DNA of 7,692 bases, taken from contig JAQVVC010000006.1 of NCBI GenBank assembly GCA_028699175.1, positions 16,015 to 23,706 on the forward strand, read 5' to 3'. Each line of letters starts with the position of its first letter. The first letter of the stretch is position 1. The notes beneath the pieces were generated by a model. It ran no database searches. It saw only the letters and a program-made list of their open reading frames with translations, and was not told where the DNA came from. This document shows, piece by piece, positions 1-6,059 of this stretch. Source of the DNA: Bacilli bacterium. GTDB taxonomy: Bacteria > Bacillota_I > Bacilli_A > RF39 > UBA660. A program made the translations under genes and the position numbers.

Positions 1-442
1 TTTCTAAAGAATAAGAGGCATTTGCACTAGATGGGCAAGGTAAATAAATAGCATTAATACAAGCAGTATTTTTTATATATTTATTATATATTTTTAAGGC
101 TGCTTTACCTGTTACATATATGTTTTTGATATTAGTTTCATTTAAAATCGATTTAATATCGTTTACTTTTACTTTTTTGATACTTGAATCTTTAGATTTA
201 TATATTTCACATTCTTTAATAGTATCCCAAAGAGCAATATTATTATTAAGTAAAAAATTAATTTTATCTTGGATACTAATTAAATTAATTTTAAATAAAT
301 GTTCCATTATTTTCCAAAAACGATTATTTGGATGTGAATAATAAAAATTTTTATTTCTTGAAGCTATGCTTGGAATTGTACCTAAAATTAATATTTTTGA
401 ATCTTTATTATAAACTGGCGGTAAAGAATAAACTTTCTCCAT
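1..442 (-). CDS. DNA-deoxyinosine (hypoxanthine) glycosylase, UDG superfamily family 6; C-terminus cut by window edge
   Basis: Reading the minus strand from the ATG at 442 gives 147 open residues running off the left edge. Residues 17-24 (ILILGTIP) followed by a Tyr-Tyr-Ser-His-Pro-Asn-Asn-Arg-Phe-Trp block at 34-43 match the first signature of the family-6 hypoxanthine-DNA glycosylases, usually written GSxPS...YYxHPxNRFW. The Asn of NRFW (residue 40) is, from family knowledge, the probable catalytic or base-contacting Asn. ALWD at 70-73 and VND at 93-95 fit the middle of the family. LPCPSSANA at 134-142 is the second signature (usually LPSTSPANA). Members are about 160-175 residues, so perhaps 15-30 residues are missing. 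The role is base-excision repair of deaminated adenine in DNA, in the cytoplasm. The start is supported by AAAGGTGAT three bases upstream. It is divergent from the ABC genes. Exact base specificity (hypoxanthine versus uracil) is not visible from sequence. Confidence 0.86.
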   Translation of the reverse strand, partial: MEKVYSLPPVYNKDSKILILGTIPSIASRNKNFYYSHPNNRFWKIMEHLFKINLISIQDKINFLLNNNIALWDTIKECEIYKSKDSSIKKVKVNDIKSILNETNIKNIYVTGKAALKIYNKYIKNTACINAIYLPCPSSANASYSLE

Positions 443-469
443 ACTATCACCTTTATTATTATGTTTAAA

Positions 470-498
470 ATTATAATATATATAACATTTACAAATTT
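470..498 (-). promoter_or_regulatory. Weak candidate promoter for the glycosylase gene
   Basis: On the minus strand a TATAAT hexamer lies at 475-470, 27 nt before the ATG at 442. At 17-bp spacing the -35 position reads AAATTT, a poor match. The region lies back to back with, and overlaps the -35 of, the plus-strand ABC promoter, so the two could compete for polymerase. The spacer is so AT-rich that a chance hexamer is possible. Confidence 0.4.
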
Positions 499-516
499 AA
501 TTAATAATATTATAAT
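488..516 (+). promoter_or_regulatory. Sigma-A type promoter of the ABC exporter genes
   Basis: TTTACA at 488-493 and TATAAT at 511-516 are separated by exactly 17 bp, close to the housekeeping consensus. It is the only promoter in the window with both elements strong. The predicted transcription start is near 523, giving a leader under 20 nt that begins about where the ribosome binding site begins. Confidence 0.75.
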
Positions 517-523
517 AAAATTA

Positions 524-534
524 GAAAGAGTGAT
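524..534 (+). promoter_or_regulatory. Ribosome binding site of the ABC ATPase; bears on the TTG/ATG start choice
   Basis: AGAAAGAGTGAT at 523-534 resembles the complement of the usual Bacillota 16S rRNA tail (AGAAAGGAGGTGAT) with two G residues missing. It is followed by TTG at 537 and ATG at 540. Both are in frame and either is at workable distance. ATG is preferred because it is the stronger initiator and the family normally starts just before the first beta strand (MIEIKNV). Confidence 0.55.
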
Positions 535-539
535 AATTG

Positions 540-1253
540 ATGATTGAAATAAAAAATGTCACAAAAAAATATGGTGATAAAATAGTCTTAAATAATATGA
601 ATTTAACTATTGAATCTGGTGATATATTTGCTTTTGTTGGCCATAATGGAGCTGGAAAAACAACTTGTATTAAATGTATGACTGATATTATTGAATTTGA
701 AAGTGGAGATATACTATATGATGGAATATCTATCAAGAATGAACCTCTTATATGTAAGAAGAATATAGCTTATATTCCTGATAATCCCGATTTATATGAA
801 TTTTTAAAAGGTATTGATTATTTAAATTTTATAGCTGATATTTTTGAAATGGATAGTTCTAGGTTAGAGAAAATAAATAAATATGCTACTGAATTTGAGC
901 TTAAGGAATCATTAGGAAATCCAATTGGTTCTTATTCTCATGGGATGAAACAAAAATTAGCTATCATTGGAGCATTAATTCATGAGCCTAAATATATTAT
1001 TTTAGATGAACCTTTTGTAGGTCTAGACCCAGTTGCAACTAAAAAATTAAAAGATCATATGATAGAAATGACTAAAAAAGGAACAAGTATTTTCTTTTCA
1101 ACTCATGTCTTAGAAGTAGCAGAAAAGTTATGTAATAAAATAGCTATAATTAAAAATGGCCAATTGATTAAAACTGGTCTTATGCATGATGTATTAAAAG
1201 ATAAATCTCTTGAAGATATATTTATGGAGTTAGAAAATGAAAAAATTTCTTAA
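540..1253 (+). CDS. ABC exporter ATP-binding protein (ABC-2 class)
   Basis: This 237-residue nucleotide-binding subunit hydrolyses ATP to drive the membrane partner encoded just downstream. Visible motifs are Walker A GHNGAGKTT (34-42), signature SHGMKQK (133-139, standing for LSGGQ), Walker B IILDEP (153-158), D-loop GLDP (161-164) and the switch His in STH (His189). The usual Q-loop Gln is replaced in IPDNPDLYEFL (79-89) by Asp81, a substitution common among ABC-2 export ATPases. The signature and Q-loop style place it with BcrA/EcsA/YhaQ-like exporters rather than importers, and no substrate-binding protein is nearby. An in-frame TTG at 537 would add one residue. Its last 17 bases overlap the permease gene, implying translational coupling and a 1:1 complex. 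The substrate cannot be read from sequence; lipids, peptides and drugs are all possible in this class. Confidence 0.95.
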   Translation: MIEIKNVTKKYGDKIVLNNMNLTIESGDIFAFVGHNGAGKTTCIKCMTDIIEFESGDILYDGISIKNEPLICKKNIAYIPDNPDLYEFLKGIDYLNFIADIFEMDSSRLEKINKYATEFELKESLGNPIGSYSHGMKQKLAIIGALIHEPKYIILDEPFVGLDPVATKKLKDHMIEMTKKGTSIFFSTHVLEVAEKLCNKIAIIKNGQLIKTGLMHDVLKDKSLEDIFMELENEKIS

Positions 1254-2829
1254 ATTAACCAAAATCAACTTATATACTTTTTTTGATATTCATAAAATAA
1301 TAAATGCTAGAGGTTTTAAGGAAGTAAAAAAAGTTCTACCTATGTTACTACTTTATATCTTTTCTTTTGGTTTCCTTATGTTTACTTTTTATAAAGGGAT
1401 AGCGTTTGTTATAGATGGTTTAATTCAGTTAAATATGCCTTATATCATTTTAGTTATGATAATGGTTATGGTAAGTGTTACTTCGGCACTTACAACTGTC
1501 TTTAAAGTTAATAAAACCCTTTTTAATGCTAAAGATTATTCTTTTTTATTAAGTTTACCGATTAAAAAAAGAACAATTATTAGTAGTAAAATTATTAATT
1601 TATATATTATTAATTTTGTTTTTGCAGCAATGTTATTAATACCTACTTATATAGCTTATATTTTAAAAGTTGATGTTAATATTTGGTTTCATTTTTTATA
1701 CCTTACTACTTTTTTCTTAATTCCGGTTGTGCCTACAATTATTGGTTGCTTAATTGGAACAATTTTTATGGCAATTGTTTCCAAATTAAAATATAAAACC
1801 TCAATTGATATATTAATTAGTATCTTGTTTATTTTTGCAATTTATTATTTATCATATAAAATTCAGTCAATGTCATCAATGGATTTAGCAAATATTAGCA
1901 CATCAATTGTTGATAAATTTAATAATTTATATCCTTTAACAAAAGTCTATCTTAATATTATGAAAGATAATAGTTTATTTGACTTAATATTGTTTGTTGT
2001 CTTATCTTTAGGATTATATCAAGCATTTAAATATAGTATTGTTAAATTTTTTAATGGTATTAATAGTAAATTAAGTGAAGTAACAATAGTTAATAAATAT
2101 CAAGATAAAGATGTAAAAGTAAGTAATAAATTATATTCATTATATAAAAAAGAAATTAAAAAATATTTTTCAAGTTCTTTATATGTCTTAAATACTGCAA
2201 TTGGTTGTATAATGTTATTATTAGTTCTAGGAGCTTTTGCTATTTTTGGTGGAGATACAATTGATAAAGTTTTAGAAATGCCAGAATTATCTAATTATTT
2301 AGTTTTTTATGGGCCTTTAGTGTTTGGTGTTTTTTGTGTTTTATCTTGCACAACTAATTCATCAATATCTTTAGAAGGAAAAAATTTATGGATTTTAAAA
2401 TCATTACCTATTAATATTAAAGATATTTTTATAAGTAAAGTAATGGTTAATTTAACAATTTTATTACCAACCTTATTAGTAAGTAGCATTATTTTAACTT
2501 ATATTGCTAAGTTAAGTATAATCCAATTTATAGCCCTTTTATTTACTCCGGTTATGTATGCATTTTTTATTTCTGGTTTTGGTCTTCTTATTAATTTGTT
2601 TTTTCCTGATTTTAATTGGACTAATGAGGTTAAAGTTATTAAACAAAGTATAGCAGTTCTTGCTAGTTTAGCGGTGGGAATGTTAGTAGCAATGGGACCT
2701 TTATTTATAAAAACAGATATGAATAAAACGCTATATTCCTTTTTAATAGGGGTTATAGTATTTATACTTACTTTAATTTTATATTATATATTATTTAATA
2801 AAGGAAAAAGAATTTTTAAAAGTTTATAA
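1237..2829 (+). CDS. 12-TM ABC exporter permease (putative ABC exporter, ABC-2 like)
   Basis: This 530-residue integral membrane protein is the partner of the preceding ATPase. By eye there are twelve hydrophobic segments, near residues 34-58, 68-89, 119-143, 151-181, 190-207, 247-267, 315-338, 353-371, 402-424, 428-456, 471-491 and 499-520. A charged cytoplasmic stretch of about 45 residues (270-314) separates two halves. Each half carries the same motif before a helix: SLPIKKRTIISSKIINL (106-122) and SLPINIKDIFISKVMVNL (389-406). The permease therefore looks like two fused ABC-2 half-transporters and may function as a single chain with two ATPase subunits. The size and SLP motifs resemble the family Pfam calls a putative ABC exporter (from memory, ABC_tran_2). 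GGAG at 1226-1229, seven bases before the ATG, lies inside the ATPase gene and supports the overlapping start. The substrate is unknown. Confidence 0.9.
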   Translation: MKKFLKLTKINLYTFFDIHKIINARGFKEVKKVLPMLLLYIFSFGFLMFTFYKGIAFVIDGLIQLNMPYIILVMIMVMVSVTSALTTVFKVNKTLFNAKDYSFLLSLPIKKRTIISSKIINLYIINFVFAAMLLIPTYIAYILKVDVNIWFHFLYLTTFFLIPVVPTIIGCLIGTIFMAIVSKLKYKTSIDILISILFIFAIYYLSYKIQSMSSMDLANISTSIVDKFNNLYPLTKVYLNIMKDNSLFDLILFVVLSLGLYQAFKYSIVKFFNGINSKLSEVTIVNKYQDKDVKVSNKLYSLYKKEIKKYFSSSLYVLNTAIGCIMLLLVLGAFAIFGGDTIDKVLEMPELSNYLVFYGPLVFGVFCVLSCTTNSSISLEGKNLWILKSLPINIKDIFISKVMVNLTILLPTLLVSSIILTYIAKLSIIQFIALLFTPVMYAFFISGFGLLINLFFPDFNWTNEVKVIKQSIAVLASLAVGMLVAMGPLFIKTDMNKTLYSFLIGVIVFILTLILYYILFNKGKRIFKSL

Positions 2830-2833
2830 TATA

Positions 2834-2842
2834 TGATATAAT
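2834..2842 (+). promoter_or_regulatory. Extended -10 promoter for the Fic-like gene
   Basis: TGATATAAT fits the extended -10 form TGnTATAAT perfectly. The -35 position (2814-2819, TTTTAA) is poor and lies inside the end of the permease gene. The element ends 21 nt before the ATG, so the transcript would start at about the AGGAG at 2850-2854. No terminator is visible between the permease and this gene, so read-through is also possible. Confidence 0.6.
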
Positions 2843-2863
2843 CAATAATAGGAGAATAAGAAG

Positions 2864-3523
2864 ATGGATATAAAGATTAGTGATAAAAAAATATTTGAAA
2901 TACTAAGCTTCGATAAAGTGTTTTTTAAAATTTATTTAAAAGATTATTTTAAAAGATATCAAATAAATAATAATGATATTGATTTTATTACCGAAGCTTT
3001 TCTAAAGTTTCATAATAATAAAATAATGGATATAAAAGATTTAATAGAATTAGGAGATCATGTTAATTTTAATTTTAAAGCATTTGGTTTAAGAAATTTC
3101 GATTATCCCCTTAGTGAAAAAGAAATACAGCCTTCAGAAAACTTTTATTTTGTATATAGAAAGTTACAAACATTATTAAATTGTTATCATGGATTTTGGT
3201 CAGAAATTGAAGTTATAGAAAAAGAATCATATTTTCATATTCAATTGATGAGAATTATACCTTTTGCTTGTAATAATGAATTAATTTGTCAACTCGTTTT
3301 AATATCTAATTTAATAAAAGAAAATATTCCTCCATTTATAATGGATAGTAATGAATTAGAAATATATAAAAATTGTATTAGAACCTCTGATGCTTTGAAA
3401 TTTAAAAATATAATTGAAAAAAGAAGTAAAGAAGAATTAGAAAAGATGGTTAATTTATATAAAAAATTTTATCAGTTACCAGAAGATAAAGATATTAGAG
3501 ATATAATATTATTAAAAGTTTAA
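2864..3523 (+). CDS. Degenerate (probably catalytically inactive) Fic/DOC-like protein
   Basis: This is a 219-residue soluble protein with no signal peptide or membrane segment. Residues about 66-186 follow the Fic order: a leading segment (VNFNFKAFGLRNFDYP, 67-82), a flap-like region (QPSENFYFVYRKLQTLLN, 89-106), a helix ending at IIPF (131-134), then a helix and IPPFIM (155-160) followed by an EIYKNCI segment, like the GYPP...YY part of Fic enzymes. Aligned to HPFxxGNGRxxR, residues 132-143 read IPFACNNELICQ. The catalytic His becomes Ile132, both Gly are lost (Asn137, Glu139), and both Arg are lost (Leu140, Gln143). Only Pro133, Phe134 and Asn138 remain. True Fic enzymes transfer AMP or related groups to proteins, and this one should not by that mechanism. 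No clear (S/T)xxxE(G/N) inhibitory motif is present. The reading frame is intact with AGGAG at 2850-2854, so it is a maintained gene rather than a wreck. It could be a binding or scaffold protein; the partner is unknown. Confidence 0.7.
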   Translation: MDIKISDKKIFEILSFDKVFFKIYLKDYFKRYQINNNDIDFITEAFLKFHNNKIMDIKDLIELGDHVNFNFKAFGLRNFDYPLSEKEIQPSENFYFVYRKLQTLLNCYHGFWSEIEVIEKESYFHIQLMRIIPFACNNELICQLVLISNLIKENIPPFIMDSNELEIYKNCIRTSDALKFKNIIEKRSKEELEKMVNLYKKFYQLPEDKDIRDIILLKV

Positions 3524-3535
3524 ATTTTATATTTT

Positions 3536-3564
3536 TTTTCATAATTTAATTGTTATATTATAAA
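3536..3564 (+). promoter_or_regulatory. Candidate promoter of murE
   Basis: TTTTCA at 3536-3541 and TATAAA at 3559-3564 are 17 bp apart. An overlapping alternative is the extended -10 TGTTATATT at 3551-3559. Either would give a leader of roughly 15-20 nt that includes AAAGGAG at 3572-3578. The run of eight T at 3532-3539 makes any -35 call here uncertain. Confidence 0.45.
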
Positions 3565-3586
3565 ATTTTTTAAAGGAGAATAAATA

Positions 3587-4942
3587 ATGAAATATGAAAC
3601 CGATTCAAGAATTGTAAAAGAAGGTCAAATATTTGTAGCTATTAAAGGTCATACAGTAGATGGTCATGATTATATAGAAAACGCTATTAAAAATGGAGCT
3701 ATTTCAATAGTAACTGATAGAGATATAAAAGTATCTGTTCCTTATAAAAAAGTAAAAGATACTGAAAAATATTTACAAAAATTATTAGTAAAAGAATATT
3801 CACATGAATTTAAAGACTTAAAAATAATTGGTGTGACAGGAACAAATGGTAAAACAACAACTTGTTATTTAATATATCAATTATTAAAAGAATTAGGTCA
3901 AAAAGTAGCTTATATAGGTACAATTGGTTTTTATTATAATGATAAATATCAAGAACTTTCTAATACTACACCAGATATATTACATTTATATAAATTATTA
4001 TTAGAAGCCAAAGAAAATAATATTAAATATATTGTTATGGAAGTATCTTCTCATGCTTTATCTTTAGGAAGAGTATCTGGAATTGATTTTGATATAGCAG
4101 CTTTTACTAATTTAACTCAAGATCATTTAGATTATCATGATACTATGTCAGAGTATTTAAAAGCTAAAATTAAAATAATTGATAATTTAAAAAAAGATGG
4201 TATTTTAATATTAAATAGTGATGATAAAGCATCTTATAAATTTAAACATAATCATATTTTTACGGTTGGAACAAATGGTAACTATAAAATAATAAGTTAT
4301 ACTTATAATCCAGATTCAACGGTAATAAATTTTTCTATAGAGGAAAAAAATTATCAAGTTAAAACGAATTTAATAAATAATTTTAATATTTATAATTATT
4401 TAATGTGTTTAGCTGTAATTAATAATTTAGGTTTTAATATTGAAGAAATCATCTCTAAAACCAATAAAATTTATCCTCCTAAAGGAAGATGTGAAACAAT
4501 TAAAGTCAATAATAGTTATGCAGTAATAGATTTTGCCCATACACCTGATGCCGTAGAAAAAATAATAAGAGCTTATAAAGAATTGAAAATAGGTAGAGTA
4601 ATTACAGTTGTAGGTTGTGGTGGCGATAGGGATCCTAAAAAAAGACCAATTATGGGGTCTTTAGCAACTTCCTTAAGTGATGAAGTAATATTTACTAGTG
4701 ATAATCCTAGAACTGAAGATCCTGATGCGATTATTAAAGATATTATTAAAGAAAATAATGATGATAATTATCAAGTTATAGTAGATAGAAAAAAAGCAAT
4801 TATAGCTGGAATTAATAAATTGAAAGATAATGACTTTTTACTTATTTTAGGTAAAGGGCATGAAGATTATCAAATTATTGGACATGAAAAGATTCATTTT
4901 AGTGATATCGAAATTTTAAAAGAAAATATGCCTAAAAAATAA
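3587..4942 (+). CDS. murE: UDP-N-acetylmuramoyl-tripeptide synthetase MurE, meso-diaminopimelate type
   Basis: This cytoplasmic ATP-dependent ligase adds the third stem-peptide residue to UDP-MurNAc-L-Ala-D-Glu in peptidoglycan synthesis. Motifs are DSR...G (6-13) and DGHDYI (25-30) of the UDP-binding domain, ATP loop GTNGKTTT (85-92), NTTPD (126-130), EVSSHAL (152-158), TNLTQDHLDYH (174-184), the probable carbamylated Lys194 in YLKAK, GR.E (300-303), DFAHTPDA (315-322), GCGGDRD (343-349), and GKGHEDYQ (422-429). The DNPR tetrapeptide at 372-375 is the family marker for meso-diaminopimelate; L-lysine enzymes lack the Arg here. At 451 residues it is shorter than the usual 480-495, and the difference is at the N-terminus, where only five residues precede DSR rather than about 25. 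AAAGGAG eight bases upstream confirms that start. No other mur genes are adjacent. Confidence 0.97.
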   Translation: MKYETDSRIVKEGQIFVAIKGHTVDGHDYIENAIKNGAISIVTDRDIKVSVPYKKVKDTEKYLQKLLVKEYSHEFKDLKIIGVTGTNGKTTTCYLIYQLLKELGQKVAYIGTIGFYYNDKYQELSNTTPDILHLYKLLLEAKENNIKYIVMEVSSHALSLGRVSGIDFDIAAFTNLTQDHLDYHDTMSEYLKAKIKIIDNLKKDGILILNSDDKASYKFKHNHIFTVGTNGNYKIISYTYNPDSTVINFSIEEKNYQVKTNLINNFNIYNYLMCLAVINNLGFNIEEIISKTNKIYPPKGRCETIKVNNSYAVIDFAHTPDAVEKIIRAYKELKIGRVITVVGCGGDRDPKKRPIMGSLATSLSDEVIFTSDNPRTEDPDAIIKDIIKENNDDNYQVIVDRKKAIIAGINKLKDNDFLLILGKGHEDYQIIGHEKIHFSDIEILKENMPKK

Positions 4943-4949
4943 TATTGAT

Positions 4950-4999
4950 AAATAAAATGTAAAGTACCATACTATAATAAGTAGTACTTTATTTTATTT
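4950..4999 (+). terminator. 20-bp bulged hairpin after murE, abutting the next promoter
   Basis: The arms pair as AAATAAAAT (4950-4958) with ATTTTATTT (4991-4999), AAAGTAC (4961-4967) with GTACTTT (4984-4990), and TACT (4970-4973) with AGTA (4980-4983). Two-base bulges (4959-4960 and 4968-4969) sit on the left arm and the loop is ATAATA. A hairpin this long soon after the murE stop suits a terminator, although there is no clean T-run beyond it, only the T-rich right arm. The right arm ends on the first base of the extended -10 of the next gene, so the dyad could instead be an operator. Confidence 0.55.
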
Positions 5000-5007
5000 G
5001 TTATAAT
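4999..5007 (+). promoter_or_regulatory. Extended -10 promoter of the WG-repeat-like gene
   Basis: TGTTATAAT matches the extended -10 form. At 16-18 bp upstream there is no -35 (AAGTAG and neighbours), and that region is the right arm of the hairpin. The predicted start is about 5014, exactly where AGGAAGTGAT begins, 19 nt after the hexamer and just before the ATG at 5027. Confidence 0.6.
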
Positions 5008-5026
5008 AAAATTAGGAAGTGATAAT

Positions 5027-6031
5027 ATGGATGAAAAATTCCAAGAATATAAAAAATCAAAACAATATAAAAAGCATATTTTAATAAATGTTTTTTTAGT
5101 GCTTTTACTTTTTATAATTTTAGGCTGTTTATATTATTTTTATTTAATGTACAATAAAGATGACGAAATAAATTATGATGAAAATAAAAAATATACTTAT
5201 GAAATAAAAGAAAATACTTTATATTTAAATAGTAATGATGGAATTGAGCAGTCATATAAATGTAATGAAGATTGTATTATTTATACTACAAGTTCTAATA
5301 AACAATATTACGATAAAGGAAAAGTTTTAATTAAAGATGGAGATAATATATATTTATATAATTTATTAAAAAACAAAAAAATTGGTGGTAATTATTATCG
5401 GGTTGACTTTATCATGAATAAAGATCAAACTTCAATTGAATTATTTAAAGTAAATGATACTTTTGGAAAACAAGGTATTATTGATTTAGATGGTAATATA
5501 TTAGTTGATATGATATATGATGAGTTAGGTAAAAGCTTAGATGAAAAGTTTATTAATTATTCTTTAGAAAAAAATTATATTACGGCTAAATTAAATTCAA
5601 AATGGGGATTAATATCACCTAATAATGGTAAAGGATTAGTTGATTTTCAATACGAAGATATTATCATAACTCCATATAATAAATTGGTAGTTAAAGAAAA
5701 TAAACTTTGGTATTTAGTTGATGATTTAAATAAAAAGATAATATCTAAAGGATATGATTCTATCTTTGTTTATGAAAATTATTTAGTAGTTACAGAAAAT
5801 AGCCAAGTATTTGTTTTAGATTTAATAGGTAATATTATTAGTAATAAATTAGATATTTATTATAAAGTTGATCCTTGGGCGATGATAACAATACATGGAA
5901 TTCAAAGTTATGAAGAAAATGGGGTAATATATATATTGGTTGATGTTCCTGTTAATATTAAAGCTGGAACTTCTAAACAAGAAAAATATTATTATGATTT
6001 AGAATCTAAAGAAATAATAAAATATGAATAA
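5027..6031 (+). CDS. Membrane-anchored WG-repeat-like protein
   Basis: Of its 334 residues, 1-17 are polar and Lys-rich and 18-42 form a single hydrophobic segment, so the protein is probably anchored with its N-terminus inside and residues 43-334 outside. The outer part contains degenerate WG-type (beta) repeats: GKQGIIDLDGNIL...IYDEL (147-167), SKWGLISPNNGKGLVDFQYEDI (191-212, the best one), LWYLVDDLNKKIISKGYDSI (227-246) and VFVLDLIGNIISNKLDI (261-277). Repeats of this kind usually form a ligand- or protein-binding surface with no catalytic role. Cys79 and Cys83 (CNEDC) are the only cysteines before the repeats outside the membrane segment and might form a disulfide. Cys34 sits in ILGC, but the hydrophobic residues after it argue against a lipoprotein. 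AGGAAGTGAT at 5014-5023 supports the start. It has its own promoter and no close functional neighbour, so its role is unknown. Confidence 0.8.
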   Translation: MDEKFQEYKKSKQYKKHILINVFLVLLLFIILGCLYYFYLMYNKDDEINYDENKKYTYEIKENTLYLNSNDGIEQSYKCNEDCIIYTTSSNKQYYDKGKVLIKDGDNIYLYNLLKNKKIGGNYYRVDFIMNKDQTSIELFKVNDTFGKQGIIDLDGNILVDMIYDELGKSLDEKFINYSLEKNYITAKLNSKWGLISPNNGKGLVDFQYEDIIITPYNKLVVKENKLWYLVDDLNKKIISKGYDSIFVYENYLVVTENSQVFVLDLIGNIISNKLDIYYKVDPWAMITIHGIQSYEENGVIYILVDVPVNIKAGTSKQEKYYYDLESKEIIKYE

Positions 6032-6059
6032 AAAAATAACTCTCCTTGAGTTATTTTTT
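6031..6059. terminator. Bidirectional terminator between convergent genes
   Basis: A 12-bp stem (AAAAAATAACTC with GAGTTATTTTTT) surrounds a five-base loop (TCCTT), flanked by A-run on the left and T-run on the right, so it works as an intrinsic terminator for both strands. The left arm begins on the last base of the WG-protein stop codon at 6029-6031. The slipin stop codon (minus strand, 6053-6051) lies inside the right arm. Confidence 0.92.

Noticed and set aside
120..341. Plus-strand open frame of 73 codons
   Set aside because: It is antisense to the glycosylase gene, whose protein carries recognisable family motifs. Its own translation is low-complexity hydrophobic, and it has no ribosome binding site.
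443..539. PerR/Fur-like box built from TTATAAT repeats
   Set aside because: TATAAT-type words occur by chance throughout spacers this AT-rich, and no full palindrome of the right spacing is present.
521..736. Minus-strand open frame of 71 codons opposite the ABC ATPase start
   Set aside because: It is the antisense of the Walker A region and covers the ATPase promoter-leader. No motif or start signal supports it.
2307..2489. Minus-strand open frame of 60 codons inside the permease
   Set aside because: It lies wholly antisense to conserved membrane-protein sequence and has no supporting signals.
3513..3539. Possible terminator after the Fic-like gene (TAAAA...TTTTA then eight T)
   Set aside because: The stem is only five A-T pairs and includes the stop codon, too weak to call. 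The T-run alone is expected in such AT-rich sequence.
4973..4978. TATAAT within the loop region of the hairpin after murE as a promoter
   Set aside because: The only -35-like hexamer (TTGATA, 4945-4950) is 22 bp away, and a better-placed extended -10 exists at 4999-5007.
5117..5131. Lipobox (ILGC, Cys34) in the WG-repeat-like protein
   Set aside because: The residues after the cysteine remain strongly hydrophobic, and Leu at -2 is atypical, so a plain membrane anchor is more likely.
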